A stretch of DNA of 64,000 bases from Pseudarthrobacter sp. GA104 (GCF_009741265.1 NZ_WOWL01000001.1:2914001-2978000), one strand, 5' to 3'; counted from the stretch's first letter, positions 8,878 to 18,102 are shown. Numbers and translations are program-made. Notes: generated by a model not told the origin, from the sequence alone.

Positions 8878-9105
8878 ATGTTGAAGAAGATTGCAGCTGC
8901 AGCCGCCTTGGCTGGGGCCTTAGCGTTTTCTGCGGCGGCTCCGGCTGTCCTGTCTGCAGGTTCCATTGCCGACACCGAACGAGTGGCTGTAGCCGGAACC
9001 GGAAACTGGCCGGATCCCGTCTCCACGGAGACCAAGGGCAAGAAGGCCAACAGCACCGAAACCAGCTACACCACCTACACGGGCAACTGGCCTGACCCGG
9101 TGTAA
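8878..9105 (+). CDS. Exported 75-residue pro-peptide with duplicated TGNWPDPV motif (putative signalling peptide)
   Basis: ATG at 8878, GAGG seven bases upstream, TAA at 9103-9105. Residues 1-27 are a clear signal peptide: M-L-K-K, an Ala/Leu hydrophobic core, and A-V-L-S-A before Gly28. The mature part is short, hydrophilic and unstructured. The octapeptide T-G-N-W-P-D-P-V occurs at 41-48 and again at 68-75, where it is the exact C-terminus. The linker is Ser/Thr-rich with a basic G-K-K patch at 54-56, and S-T-E-T also occurs twice (49-52, 59-62). Six of the eight codons differ between the two octapeptide copies, all synonymously. A strong terminator follows at once, so the gene is monocistronic. 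I know no named family. The organisation matches pro-pheromones of RRNPP systems; a small secreted structural peptide is the alternative. Confidence 0.8.
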   Translation: MLKKIAAAAALAGALAFSAAAPAVLSAGSIADTERVAVAGTGNWPDPVSTETKGKKANSTETSYTTYTGNWPDPV

Positions 9106-9132
9106 ACAGCTTCCTCACAACAGGAGGCGAGG

Positions 9133-9162
9133 AAAGCCCCGGAGCATCCGCTCCGGGGCTTT
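9133..9162 (+). terminator. Rho-independent terminator of the small-peptide gene
   Basis: A 12-bp perfect stem (AAAGCCCCGGAG at 9133-9144 against CTCCGGGGCTTT at 9151-9162) with a 6-base loop, followed by more T. It lies 28 bases after the peptide stop codon. Confidence 0.9.
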
Positions 9163-9204
9163 TCCTTTACCAAAAAGTTACCGATGCGCCGGATTCCAGG
9201 CAAC

Positions 9205-9236
9205 AAAAAAGAGGGCCTCCGTAAGGAGACCCTCTT
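9205..9236 (-). terminator. Rho-independent terminator of tRNA-Pro
   Basis: Read on the minus strand: AAGAGGGTCTCC, loop TTAC, GGAGGCCCTCTT, then a run of T. The stem has one mismatch. It lies 6 bases beyond the CCA end of the tRNA gene and fits as its terminator. Confidence 0.85.
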
Positions 9237-9242
9237 CAGTTG

Positions 9243-9319
<77 letters not shown>

Positions 9320-9423
9320 ATCCGCTGCAAAAGCAACTTTACAAGGATAGCCGATGCCGGGTCCCGATGCGAAATCCTCAGCCCGGACAGGAAGGCCGGC
9401 CGGGCAGGGGCAGGGGACCGGGA

Positions 9424-11250
9424 TCAGACCAGTGAGTCCTTCCACGCTCCATGCAGGTCCGCAAAGCGTCCGCCGCCGCCAATGAGATCGGCCGGGCTGC
9501 CGTCCTCCACGATGCGGCCGTCCTGCACCACCAGCACCCTGTCCGCGGTTTCCACTGTGGACAGGCGGTGGGCGATGATCAGGGCCGTCCGGCGGGCCGC
9601 CTCCGTGCCCGCGAGGAGGCGGGCCAGGCCCTGCTGCACCAGCCGTTCGGAGGGGATGTCCAGCGAGGAGGTCGCCTCGTCCAGGATCAGTACTGCCGGG
9701 CGGGCCAGGAAAGCCCTGGCAAAGCTGATGAGCTGCCGCTGGCCGGATGACACCCGCCCGCCGCGCTTGTTGACATCGGTGTCATAGCCCTCGGGAAGTT
9801 CCCTGATGAAGTCGTGGGCGCCCACTGCCTTGGCTGCTTCCTCGATCTCGGAGCGGGAGGCTTCCGGGCGGCCCAATGCGATGTTGTCCGCCACCGAGCC
9901 GCTGAACAGGAACGACTCTTGGGTGACCATGACAATGTTGCGGCGCAGGTCGGTGGTGCCGAGGCTCCGGAGGTCGATGCCGTCGAGCGTGATCGAACCC
10001 GACGTGACGTCGTAGAAACGGGCTATCAGCTTGGCCAGGGTGGATTTCCCTGCTCCCGTCTGGCCCACCAAGGCTACGGCTTGCCCCGCAGGGATGCGCA
10101 GGTTCAGGTTGGGGACGATGACAGGACCGTCTCCGTACCGGAATTCGACGTCCGTGAAGTCAATTGCACCCTTGGCGTCCTTCAGTGCGACGGGATTCTT
10201 CGGCGGCCGGACAGTAGGCACCTCCTCGAGGAGCCCCGAGACCTTTTCGAGCGCGGCCTGGGCACTCTGGAACGAGTTGTAGAACATGGCCATCTGGTCC
10301 ACCGGCTGGAAGAACCGTTTGGTGGAGAGGATGAGTGCCAGGAGAACCCCGACTTCCAGGTCCCCGCCGAGGACGCGGAAGCCTCCGAAGAGCAGGACCA
10401 CTGCCACGCACACGTTGCCGATCAGCACCAGCCCGGGCTGGAAGATGCCGTTCAGGTTGATGGAGCGCACGGTGACCCGCCGGTATTCCTCGGCGAGCCG
10501 GCTGTAAAGCCCGGAGTTTTCCTGCTCCTTCCGGAAGGCCTTGACTGCGCGGATGCCTGTCATGGTTTCCACGAAATGCACAATCAGCCGGGCGGAGACC
10601 ACCCGCGATTCCCGGAAGACGATCTGGGAGTGTTTCTGGTACCAGCGTGCCAGGAGGAACATGGGAACGCCCGCGGCCAGCACCAGCAGCCCGCTCCGCC
10701 AGTCCAGTGCGAACACGGTGGCTGCAGTAAAAACCATGAACAGCACGCCTGAGGCGAGCGAACTGACCCCCGAGTCCAGGAGCTCCCGGAGGGCCTCCAG
10801 GTCCGACGTCTGCCGGGCTATGATCCGGCCGGAGGTGTACTTCTCGTGGAACTCCAGGCTCAGCCGCTGGGTGTGGCGGAACACCCGGAGGCGCAGGTCC
10901 AGCAGCATGGCCTGGCTCAGCCTGGCGGTGGACGTGACATACAAGGCCGTGAGCCCCGCCGTCGCCATGGCCGCGAGGAGGTAGGCGACGCCGGTGAGCA
11001 CCAGGGGCGCGTTGTCCCCGGCCTGGAGGGCGGGCAGTGCGCGGTCGATGCCGTAGGCGATCAGCGCCGGGCCCGCCACGCGTGCCGCCTGGGACAGGAC
11101 CACCATGGCGATGGTCAGCCAGAAGCGCAGGCGCACCGGCCGGATCAGTGACCGCAGCAGCGCCAGCGAGCGCCGTCGTACCGCCCTGCTGTCGCTCTTG
11201 CTGAGGTGGGCGTTGTCTTCGTTGGCGGTGCCGAATGTCGTGGCGCTCAT
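9424..11250 (-). CDS. ABC exporter half-transporter, subunit with intact catalytic Glu
   Basis: 608 residues: six-helix exporter membrane domain (about 35-330) fused to a nucleotide-binding domain. Walker [10 protein letters not shown] (Lys402), Q-loop Gln444, Walker B L-I-L-D-E with catalytic Glu525, and the switch His in I-I-A-H-R. The signature is V-S-S-G-Q (500-504) instead of L-S-G-G-Q. Its ATG overlaps the stop of the upstream ABC gene by four bases (ATGA), and that partner has the complementary defects, so the pair should form a heterodimer with one working and one degenerate ATP site, as in TM287/288 or BmrCD. Likely exports drugs, lipids or peptides; the substrate is not readable. 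Confidence 0.92.
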   Translation of the reverse strand: MSATTFGTANEDNAHLSKSDSRAVRRRSLALLRSLIRPVRLRFWLTIAMVVLSQAARVAGPALIAYGIDRALPALQAGDNAPLVLTGVAYLLAAMATAGLTALYVTSTARLSQAMLLDLRLRVFRHTQRLSLEFHEKYTSGRIIARQTSDLEALRELLDSGVSSLASGVLFMVFTAATVFALDWRSGLLVLAAGVPMFLLARWYQKHSQIVFRESRVVSARLIVHFVETMTGIRAVKAFRKEQENSGLYSRLAEEYRRVTVRSINLNGIFQPGLVLIGNVCVAVVLLFGGFRVLGGDLEVGVLLALILSTKRFFQPVDQMAMFYNSFQSAQAALEKVSGLLEEVPTVRPPKNPVALKDAKGAIDFTDVEFRYGDGPVIVPNLNLRIPAGQAVALVGQTGAGKSTLAKLIARFYDVTSGSITLDGIDLRSLGTTDLRRNIVMVTQESFLFSGSVADNIALGRPEASRSEIEEAAKAVGAHDFIRELPEGYDTDVNKRGGRVSSGQRQLISFARAFLARPAVLILDEATSSLDIPSERLVQQGLARLLAGTEAARRTALIIAHRLSTVETADRVLVVQDGRIVEDGSPADLIGGGGRFADLHGAWKDSLV

Positions 11251-13067
11251 CGGGTGGCCTCGGCTTCCTGGATATCGGCATCTTCCTCGAGGTCCGACAA
11301 TTCCGAATCCAGGTCCCGGGGGTCCTGGTCCAGGCTGGCGATGACGTAACGGTAATGGTCGTTGCCTGCCAGCAGTTCCGTATGCGTTCCGACGGCGGCG
11401 ATCCTGCCTTGTTCGAGCAGGGCCACCCGGTCCGCGAGGGCAACAGTGGATGGCCGGTGCGCGACGATCAGCGTGGTGGTGTCCTTCAGGACGGTCCGGA
11501 GCCGGTTCTCCACCAGCTCCTCCGTGTGGACGTCCAAGGCGGACAGCGGGTCATCCAGTACCAGCACCCGCGGCCGGGCGGCAATGGCGCGGGCCAGCGC
11601 AATCCGTTGGCGCTGCCCGCCGGACAGGCTGAGGCCCTCCTCGCCGATCAGCGTGTCCACGCCGTCCGGGAGGGAGTACGCGAAGTGGGCCTGCGCCACG
11701 TCCAGCGCCTCGTCCAGGGCCTCGTCGGTGCGCTCCGGTGCGCCGAGGAGAACGTTGTCGCGGACGGAGTTGGAGAACAGGGTGGTGTCCTCGAAGGCTA
11801 CGCCCACGATGCGGCGGAGCTCCTCCACGTCGAAGTCGCGCAGGTCCACGCCGTCGATGCTGATGGAACCGCCGGTGACATCGTAGAGGCGGGGCACCAG
11901 CTGGATCAGGGCGCTCTTGCCGCTTCCTGTGATGCCCACCAGGGCCATGGTCTCACCGGGCCGGAGTTCCAGGTTGACGTCCTTGAGGATGGGCTTGTCC
12001 GGGGCGTCCTCGAAGGCGAAAGTGGCGTTGTTGAAACGGAGCGCGCCCGCGGGCTGGCGCGGGCTCCGCGGTTCCGGGGGACTGGTAATGCTGTTGGCAG
12101 TATCCATCACTTCGTAGTGGCGGTCGACGGCGGTCTTGGCGGTAAGTGCCATGGCCAGCAGCATGCCGGAAAATTCAACGGGTGTGGCAATGACCGCCGC
12201 GGTGGCGAAGAAGGCCACCAACGCGCCGATGCTCAGCTGCCCGGTGGAGCACAGCAGGATACCCGCCACCAGGCCGGCGCCCAGGGCGAGTTCCGGCAGG
12301 AGCGTGACCACCAAGGTGAACGTGGCCTGGTGGCGCGCCTTGGCGATTTCCGTCTGGCGGAGCTCTTCGGCCTGTAACTCGAAGGTTTCGAGTGCTTCCC
12401 GGCTGCGGCCAAATGCCTTGAGCACGCGGATGCCGTGGACGGATTCCTCCACCGTGGTGGCCAGGTCGCCTGCCTGGTCCTGGCTGAGGCGTGCCACTTT
12501 GCTGAAGCGGGTCCGGAACCGGAAGCTGTACGCCATGATGGGCACGGCCGCGGCCAGGAAGATCAGGGCAAGCTGCCAGCTCATGGCGAACATGACGGCA
12601 ATACCGATGATCACGGTGAGGGTGGTGACCACCAGCATGATGGCGCCGAACGCCATCCAGCGGCGCAGGAAGTTCAGGTCGGTCATGGCGCGGGACAGGA
12701 GCTGGCCGGAGCCCCAGCGGTCATGGAAGGAGACCGTCAGTTCCTGGAGATGGTCATAAAGGGAGACGCGCATCCGGGTCTCCACAGTGGTGGCCGGGTT
12801 GATGACGAACTGCCGGCGGAGCGCAACCAGGCCCGCTTCAGCGATGCCCAGAACCAGGATGATGCCGGCCGACATCCAGATCGCCTCAGTGTTGCCGCCC
12901 GGCTGCAGTGATTCGTTGACCAGGACCCTCAGGACCTGGGGGATGGCCAGGGCTACAACGCTGGCAAACAGCGCGCAGAGGAGTCCCAGCACGAGCCGCG
13001 GGATAATGGGCCGGACATGGGGGTAGAGACGACTGATCGACCGAAAAAATGGAGTTTGCCTGGCCAT
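11247..13067 (-). CDS. ABC exporter half-transporter, subunit with degenerate catalytic site
   Basis: 606 residues, first gene of the exporter pair. Membrane domain about 15-320, then NBD: Walker A G-I-T-G-S-G-K-S (Lys384), canonical signature L-S-G-G-Q (481-485) and Walker B V-L-V-L-D-D in which Asp506 replaces the catalytic Glu. The Q-loop position also looks changed (A-F-E-D where V-x-Q-D/E is usual). These are hallmarks of the non-hydrolysing site in heterodimeric ABC exporters, and the altered signature of the partner falls in the same composite site. ATG at 13067. A GTAGTT/AACTAC inverted repeat lies 28 bases upstream. Confidence 0.92.
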   Translation of the reverse strand: MARQTPFFRSISRLYPHVRPIIPRLVLGLLCALFASVVALAIPQVLRVLVNESLQPGGNTEAIWMSAGIILVLGIAEAGLVALRRQFVINPATTVETRMRVSLYDHLQELTVSFHDRWGSGQLLSRAMTDLNFLRRWMAFGAIMLVVTTLTVIIGIAVMFAMSWQLALIFLAAAVPIMAYSFRFRTRFSKVARLSQDQAGDLATTVEESVHGIRVLKAFGRSREALETFELQAEELRQTEIAKARHQATFTLVVTLLPELALGAGLVAGILLCSTGQLSIGALVAFFATAAVIATPVEFSGMLLAMALTAKTAVDRHYEVMDTANSITSPPEPRSPRQPAGALRFNNATFAFEDAPDKPILKDVNLELRPGETMALVGITGSGKSALIQLVPRLYDVTGGSISIDGVDLRDFDVEELRRIVGVAFEDTTLFSNSVRDNVLLGAPERTDEALDEALDVAQAHFAYSLPDGVDTLIGEEGLSLSGGQRQRIALARAIAARPRVLVLDDPLSALDVHTEELVENRLRTVLKDTTTLIVAHRPSTVALADRVALLEQGRIAAVGTHTELLAGNDHYRYVIASLDQDPRDLDSELSDLEEDADIQEAEATR

Positions 13068-13094
13068 GCCCGCTTCTCAAGCTCTAAAACGAAT

Positions 13095-13115
13095 GTAGTT
13101 TCCCGTAGCAACTAC
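13095..13115. promoter_or_regulatory. Inverted repeat GTAGTT-N9-AACTAC upstream of the ABC exporter
   Basis: Perfect 6-bp arms separated by 9 bases, 28 to 48 bases upstream of the exporter start codon. Size and place fit an operator for a dimeric (for example MarR- or TetR-type) repressor, but no such regulator gene is adjacent. Confidence 0.4.
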
Positions 13116-13206
13116 CCTATGCCATGGCGTGAGCCGATTCACAGGGTCGTGGTTCCGGAAAGAGCCTGGCCGGTTGTTACGAACGGCAATAGGCGCGCGT
13201 ACCCGG

Positions 13207-14154
13207 TCAGGCGGGCGAAGTCAGGGTCAGCAGGACAGCTTCCGGACGGCAGGCGATCCTTACCGGGGCGAAGCGCGAGGTGCCGATGCCGCCCGACACG
13301 TTGACCGGCGTCGTGCGTCCATTGCTGCTCCAGTCATGCAGGCCTTTTGCCCGCCAGGTGGGAAGGTCGCAGTTGGCCACGAGGGCGCCGTAGCCCGGGA
13401 TGCAAAGCTGCCCGCCATGGGTGTGGCCGGCGAGCAGGAGATCCGCGCCGTCCTCCGTGAAGTGGTCCAGCACCCGCTGGTAGGGCGCGTGGATGACGGC
13501 CACTTTGAGGTGGTCTGCGGCGTCCTGGTTCACGGTCCCGCGCGGCCATCCGGCGTACCGTTCGCGTTGCAGGTGGGGATCGTCCACTCCGGAGAAGTCG
13601 AAGCGCATGCCGTTCATGACCAGGGACTGGTGGCGGTTGGTCAGGTCCACCCAGCCGCCCATCCCGAAGCCTGAACGCAGCCGCGGCCAGTCAAGCGCCG
13701 TCGGCTTGGGCTTGGCCTTGGACGGTCCCAGCAGGTAGGAGGCGGGATTCTTCAGGCTCGGGGCGAAGTAGTCATTGGAGCCGGGGACAAAGACGCCGGG
13801 GAATTCCAGCAGCGGACGGAGCGCGGCCAGGAGGGGATCCACCGCTTTGGCGTGGCTGAGGTTGTCGCCGGTGTTCACTACCAGGTCCGGTTTGAGTTCG
13901 GCCAGTGACTGCAGCCACGCAGCCTTCTTTTTCTGGCCGGGAACGAAGTGGATGTCGCTCAGGTGCAGGATGCGGAAGGGGTTTTTCCCCGGGGGCAGGA
14001 TGGCCAGGGTCTCTTCACGGAGGACAAACTGGTTTTTCTCCCACAGGCCGTACCCGAAGGCGGCCATCCCGGCGGCAGCCCCGGTTCCGGCGGTGACGGC
14101 AAAGCCGCGCCCGATGGTCCGGGCGCGGCTGGCCAACTCGCTGGATGAAATCAT
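13207..14154 (-). CDS. Calcineurin-like metallophosphoesterase
   Basis: 315 residues. Metal-binding motifs in order: H-L-S-D-I-H-F (about 64), N-T-G-D-N (about 95), G-S-N-D-Y-F (about 125, in place of GNHD/E), and A-G-H-T-H-G-G-Q near residue 255. A weakly hydrophobic N-terminal stretch (about 17-37) may anchor it to the membrane, as in YkuE-like enzymes. It starts 6 bases after the stop of the upstream penicillin-binding protein, so the two are probably co-transcribed, suggesting a cell-envelope role. Substrate unknown. Confidence 0.87.
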   Translation of the reverse strand: MISSSELASRARTIGRGFAVTAGTGAAAGMAAFGYGLWEKNQFVLREETLAILPPGKNPFRILHLSDIHFVPGQKKKAAWLQSLAELKPDLVVNTGDNLSHAKAVDPLLAALRPLLEFPGVFVPGSNDYFAPSLKNPASYLLGPSKAKPKPTALDWPRLRSGFGMGGWVDLTNRHQSLVMNGMRFDFSGVDDPHLQRERYAGWPRGTVNQDAADHLKVAVIHAPYQRVLDHFTEDGADLLLAGHTHGGQLCIPGYGALVANCDLPTWRAKGLHDWSSNGRTTPVNVSGGIGTSRFAPVRIACRPEAVLLTLTSPA

Positions 14155-14160
14155 CGGCGG

Positions 14161-16446
14161 CTAGTTCTTCTTGTCGCTGTTGCCCGGCGCGGGTGCGGGG
14201 GCGGGCTGGGTGGCGGGTGCCGGGGCCGGTGCCTGGGTTGCCTGCGGTGCCGTCGTGGCGGGCGTGCGGGTGTTCGTGCCGCCGTTCAGGAGGTTGCTGG
14301 GCGGGGCCGGGAACGGATTGGTGCCGTAGGCCGGCGCGATCCGGGACATGAAGTTCGAGAACATCGGGCCGGCAATCATGTAACCGTCGATGCCGGGGTA
14401 GAACTTTCCGTTGACCGTGATGTTCTGGCCGGACCGGTCCTGGGCGCCGAGTGCGTCACCGAACCAGGCAGCCGTGGCCAGGCCGGTGGTGTGGCCCACC
14501 ACCCACGTGGATCCGTTGTTGTTGGACGTACCGGTCTTGGCGCCGATCGGGAAGCTGGTGCGCGTTGAAATCCGGGGCTGGATCAGTGAGCCGGAGCCGC
14601 GGTTCAGGACTTCCTGGAGGGCGTAGTTCACGCCACGGGCAACGTCCGGCTTGATCGCGTCCCGGCAGCTGCTGGACTGTGCCGGGAGGGTGGCCCCGGT
14701 CTGGTCGGTCACCGCAGTGATGGCGATGGGTTCGCAATACTTGCCGTCGTTGGCGAACGTGGCGAAGGCGCTGGCCATGGTCAGCGGTGCCGTCTGGGTG
14801 GAACCGAGCAGGTTGCCCAGCGTGGACATGTTGATCTTCGGGTTAGGGTCTCCCTCCGCAGGGAGGCCGCCGTGAAGACCGGTGGCGTCCACGATCTTTT
14901 GGATTCCGCAGAAGTCAAGCTGCGCGGCCGACGCGAAGGTCACGGTGTTGATGGAGTTGTACAGGCCTTCGAGGACCGAGAGGGGCCGGTACCACTGCGG
15001 TTCGGCGTTCTGCAGGTCGTCGGCAGCGCCGAGCGACTTCTCGGCAGTGTTGTAGGCGCCCGCGACCTTGCCGCAGGTGTTGCGCCACGGGAAGTTCAGC
15101 GGGTAGCGGCGCTGTGCTGCGTTGACCACGGTGTTCATGGACTTGCCCTCGTTGAGCCACTCCGCGAAGGTGAACGGCTTCATGGTGGAGCCGGGCTGGG
15201 CACCGCCAAGGCCATTGAGGTCGTTGCCGTCCTTGTCCAGCTTGTCCACGTTGAAGTTCACCTGGGAATCGAAGGCGCCTTCCGCGGGCAGGAAGGAGGT
15301 GTTCTGGGCCATCGAGACGATCTTGCCCGAGTTGGGCTGCACCGAGACCATGGCCGCACCCCACTTGTCCGGGTTGGCGCCGGCGGAGGCGTTGACCTGC
15401 TCCTGCGCGACTGCCTGGGCGTTCGGGTCCAGCGTGGTGGTGATGGTCAGGCCGCCACCGTAGATGAGGCGCAGGCGCTCTTCGCGGTCCGCACCGTACG
15501 CCGGGTTGTTCTCCAGCAGGTGCAGCACGTAGTCGCAGAAGTAGGGAGCGGTGGACGCGTAGGCGCAGCCCTGCTTCGGCTGCGTGACCTTGGTCTCCAC
15601 GGGGGTGGCCACCGCGGCGTCGTGCTCGGCCTGGGTGATCTTGCCCTGGTTCAGCATCAGGCCCAGTACCAGGTCGCGGCGCTGCTTGGCGTTCTCCGGG
15701 TTGTTGATGGGGTCAAACGCGGACGGGCTGTTGACGAGTCCGGCCAGCAACGCCGCCTGAGGGAGCGTGAGGTCCTTGGCGCTGGTGCTGAAGAAGAAGC
15801 GGGACGCGGCCTCGATGCCGTATGCGTCGCGGTTGAAGAAGACGATGTTTAGGTAGCCCTCAAGGATCTGCTCCTTGCTGAACTCCTTTTCCAGGGCGAT
15901 GGCAAGCTTCATCTCGCGGAGCTTGTCGCCCACGCCCTTGTTGACACCGTTGAGCTTGATCTGGTCCTCGTTGCCCTCGGCGGCGAGGTTGGCGTTGAGG
16001 ACGTTGTTTACGTACTGCTGCGTGATGGTGGACGCGCCCTGCTTGTTGCCGCGGGCGGTGCTGACCAGCGCGCGGAGGATGCCTGTGGTGTCCACGCCCC
16101 CGTGGTCATAGAAACGGCTGTCCTCGACGGCGATGACAGCTTTCTTAACGAAGGGCGAGATCTGGTCCAAGGCGACTTTGGTGCGGTTCTCGGTGTAGAC
16201 GCTGGCGATCTCGCTTCCGTCCGCAGCCAGGATCCTGGTGGTCTGGTTGGGCGGGTCAACCTTCAGCTCGGCCGGAAGGGTGTCGAAGAACTCGATGGAA
16301 CCGCTCGCTGCGCTGCCTGAAACGGCCGCTGCGGGAACCAGCAGGCCTGCTACCAGGACACCGCAAATAGCACTCACGCCAAGGAAAACGAGGATCTTAC
16401 CGAGGGTGGTGGCAGTGTCGAATAATGGGTTCGTACGAGTCGCCAT
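14161..16446 (-). CDS. Bifunctional class A penicillin-binding protein
   Basis: 761 residues from ATG at 16446 (the longer open frame lacks conserved sequence). One N-terminal membrane anchor (about 17-43). GT51 transglycosylase domain with catalytic Glu in V-E-D-S-R-F-Y-D-H-G (Glu109) and the Q-G-A-S-T-I-T-Q-Q motif (about 136-144). Transpeptidase domain with S-T-M-K (nucleophile Ser420), S-I-N (498-500) and K-T-G (637-639). The tail is Pro/Ala/Thr-rich. Polymerises and cross-links peptidoglycan outside the membrane. The neighbourhood (DUF4177, RidA, NUDIX, Crp, MarP) matches the mycobacterial ponA2 region. Confidence 0.95.
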   Translation of the reverse strand: MATRTNPLFDTATTLGKILVFLGVSAICGVLVAGLLVPAAAVSGSAASGSIEFFDTLPAELKVDPPNQTTRILAADGSEIASVYTENRTKVALDQISPFVKKAVIAVEDSRFYDHGGVDTTGILRALVSTARGNKQGASTITQQYVNNVLNANLAAEGNEDQIKLNGVNKGVGDKLREMKLAIALEKEFSKEQILEGYLNIVFFNRDAYGIEAASRFFFSTSAKDLTLPQAALLAGLVNSPSAFDPINNPENAKQRRDLVLGLMLNQGKITQAEHDAAVATPVETKVTQPKQGCAYASTAPYFCDYVLHLLENNPAYGADREERLRLIYGGGLTITTTLDPNAQAVAQEQVNASAGANPDKWGAAMVSVQPNSGKIVSMAQNTSFLPAEGAFDSQVNFNVDKLDKDGNDLNGLGGAQPGSTMKPFTFAEWLNEGKSMNTVVNAAQRRYPLNFPWRNTCGKVAGAYNTAEKSLGAADDLQNAEPQWYRPLSVLEGLYNSINTVTFASAAQLDFCGIQKIVDATGLHGGLPAEGDPNPKINMSTLGNLLGSTQTAPLTMASAFATFANDGKYCEPIAITAVTDQTGATLPAQSSSCRDAIKPDVARGVNYALQEVLNRGSGSLIQPRISTRTSFPIGAKTGTSNNNGSTWVVGHTTGLATAAWFGDALGAQDRSGQNITVNGKFYPGIDGYMIAGPMFSNFMSRIAPAYGTNPFPAPPSNLLNGGTNTRTPATTAPQATQAPAPAPATQPAPAPAPGNSDKKN

Positions 16447-16483
16447 GTTTTCCACTTTACCGGCAAGGACTAGTCTTTCTCTC

Positions 16484-16639
16484 ATGACCAAATGGGAGTA
16501 CGCGACGATTCCGCTCATTATTCACGCCACCAAGCAGATCCTGGACCAGTGGGGAGACGACGGCTGGGAGCTGGTGCAGGTGGTCCCCGGACCGGACGGA
16601 AACGGCCTGGTGGCCTACCTCAAGAGGGAGAAGCAGTAG
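16484..16639 (+). CDS. Small DUF4177-type protein
   Basis: 51 residues starting M-T-K-W-E-Y-A-T-I-P and ending L-K-R-E-K-Q. The core D-D-G-W-E-L-V-Q-V is typical of the DUF4177 family. ATG was chosen because the longer frame overlaps the divergent PBP gene. RidA follows one base after its stop, so the two are translationally coupled; the same pair occurs next to ponA2 in mycobacteria (recalled synteny). Molecular role unknown. Confidence 0.8.
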   Translation: MTKWEYATIPLIIHATKQILDQWGDDGWELVQVVPGPDGNGLVAYLKREKQ

Positions 16640-16640
16640 C

Positions 16641-17174
16641 ATGGGCACCTCCGCAGAGGCCAAGCCCGGCGCAGCAGCGGCGCCTGTTTCGGCTGTTGAG
16701 CAGCGGCTCGCAGACCTTGGGCTCACCCTTCCCGAGGTCGCTCCGCCTGTGGCCGCCTATGTCCCCGCCGTGATTTCCGGCAGCCACGTGTACACCTCGG
16801 GACAGCTGCCGTTCATTAACGGCAAACTCCCGGCAACCGGCAAAGTGTCGGCCGGAACCGAAGGCTACGCTGACGAGCCCACGGTGTCCCCCGAAGACGC
16901 CCAGCGGTTCGCGGCCATCTGCGCCGTCAACGCCCTGGCAGCCGTCAAGAGCGTCATTGGTGACCTTGACCGGATCACCCGCATCGTCAAGGTTGTGGGC
17001 TTCGTCTCGTCCGATCCGTCCTTCACAGGACAGCCTGGTGTCATCAACGGCGCGTCGGAACTGCTGGGGCGCGTCCTCGGTGACGCGGGCCAGCACGCCC
17101 GTTCCGCCGTCGGCGTCTCCGTGCTGCCGCTCGATTCTCCTGTTGAGGTCGAACTCATAGCGGAATTCAGCTAG
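16641..17174 (+). CDS. RidA-family protein (enamine/imine deaminase-like)
   Basis: 177 residues, longer than the ~130-residue canonical RidA because of an N-terminal extension of ~20 residues and internal loops. Family features: Y-T-S-G-Q-L-P near residue 51 and the C-terminal A-R-S-A-V-G-V, whose Arg154 aligns with the substrate-binding arginine of RidA. Members hydrolyse reactive 2-aminoacrylate-type enamines, or act as uncharacterised Rid subgroups. Cytosolic. Its ATG is one base after the DUF4177 stop. Confidence 0.85.
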   Translation: MGTSAEAKPGAAAAPVSAVEQRLADLGLTLPEVAPPVAAYVPAVISGSHVYTSGQLPFINGKLPATGKVSAGTEGYADEPTVSPEDAQRFAAICAVNALAAVKSVIGDLDRITRIVKVVGFVSSDPSFTGQPGVINGASELLGRVLGDAGQHARSAVGVSVLPLDSPVEVELIAEFS

Positions 17175-17190
17175 GACCGGTAGGTTTCCC

Positions 17191-18102
17191 TTGCCTCAGC
17201 TAGCTCGACGGCTCTTTGCTCTTCCCCAGGACCTTGAAGGGGCCGCCCAGAGCTGGCTCGAACACGGCGAACGGACGCCCCGCGCGGCGCGCCTTGCGTC
17301 CTCGGTGGTCCTCCTGCGCGATTCCCCCACAGGCCTGGAAACCTGGCTGGCCTACCGGCCGGGGTCCTCGCCGTTGGGCGTCCTCGCTTTCCCCGGCGGA
17401 TCGCTGGACGCCGCCGACGACGATCCCGTGGGCTGGCTCGGCCCCCCGCCCCAGCATTGGGCTGAGCAGATGGGAACGGACGACGTCGGGCTGGCGCGGC
17501 GCCACGTGCTGGGCGCCATCCGCGAACTCTTCGAGGAAACCGGCGTGCTGCTGGCCGGCCCGGACATGGCCAGTACGGTGGAAGCGACGTCGACCCCGGA
17601 GTGGATGCGCGCCCGCATTGCCGTGGCTGAGCAGGAGAAGACCTTCCCGGAGATCCTGGCAAAGCGGGGACTGTCCGTCCGGGCGGACCTGCTGAAGTCA
17701 CTGGTCAACTGGCGCAGCCCGGACTTCGCGCACCGTCGGTTCGACACCCGCTACTTCGCCGCCACCGTGCCCCTGAACCAGCAGCCCACCCTGCTGGACG
17801 GGAAGGGCGTCTGGGGGCGCTGGGTCAATGCTGCCGACGTGATCGCCGAGCGCGATACCACCGCCCTGGGCGACGAGGTTGGCCAGGAGAATACAGTGGG
17901 CCGAACCTTGGGTGAGCTCCTGGTCCCCGGCTCTGAAATCATGCTCGAAAAGATGGCCATGGCCAACGGCTGCATCGCCTACCTGAGCTACAAGCGCAAG
18001 GCCCACGTGTACCAGCCGGTCCTGGTTGAAGAGGACGGCAGGCTCATGCTCGAGGTCGAGGCCGCCAAGACGACCCCGGACGATCCCCAGCGCGAACGGT
18101 AG
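17191..18102 (+). CDS. NUDIX hydrolase with an insertion in the Nudix box (NUDT19-like)
   Basis: 303 residues from a TTG start at 17191 (GGTAGG upstream). The Nudix box is split: F-P-G-G at 67-70 and R-E-L-F-E-E-T-G-V at 111-119 are separated by about 27 more residues than the canonical G-x5-E-x7-R-E-U-x-E-E-x-G-U spacing. Long box insertions are known in NUDT19-type CoA diphosphatases, so a CoA or nucleotide-sugar diphosphate substrate is possible. Downstream of RidA, probably in the same transcript; in mycobacteria a metallo-beta-lactamase occupies this place instead (recalled). Confidence 0.85.
   Translation: MPQLARRLFALPQDLEGAAQSWLEHGERTPRAARLASSVVLLRDSPTGLETWLAYRPGSSPLGVLAFPGGSLDAADDDPVGWLGPPPQHWAEQMGTDDVGLARRHVLGAIRELFEETGVLLAGPDMASTVEATSTPEWMRARIAVAEQEKTFPEILAKRGLSVRADLLKSLVNWRSPDFAHRRFDTRYFAATVPLNQQPTLLDGKGVWGRWVNAADVIAERDTTALGDEVGQENTVGRTLGELLVPGSEIMLEKMAMANGCIAYLSYKRKAHVYQPVLVEEDGRLMLEVEAAKTTPDDPQRER

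Noticed and set aside
8750-9118. In-frame open extension of the regulator gene across the whole divergent peptide gene
   Set aside because: GTG at 8749 has a near-perfect ribosome site and starts right before the HTH domain; the extension is antisense to the signal-peptide gene and has no family resemblance.
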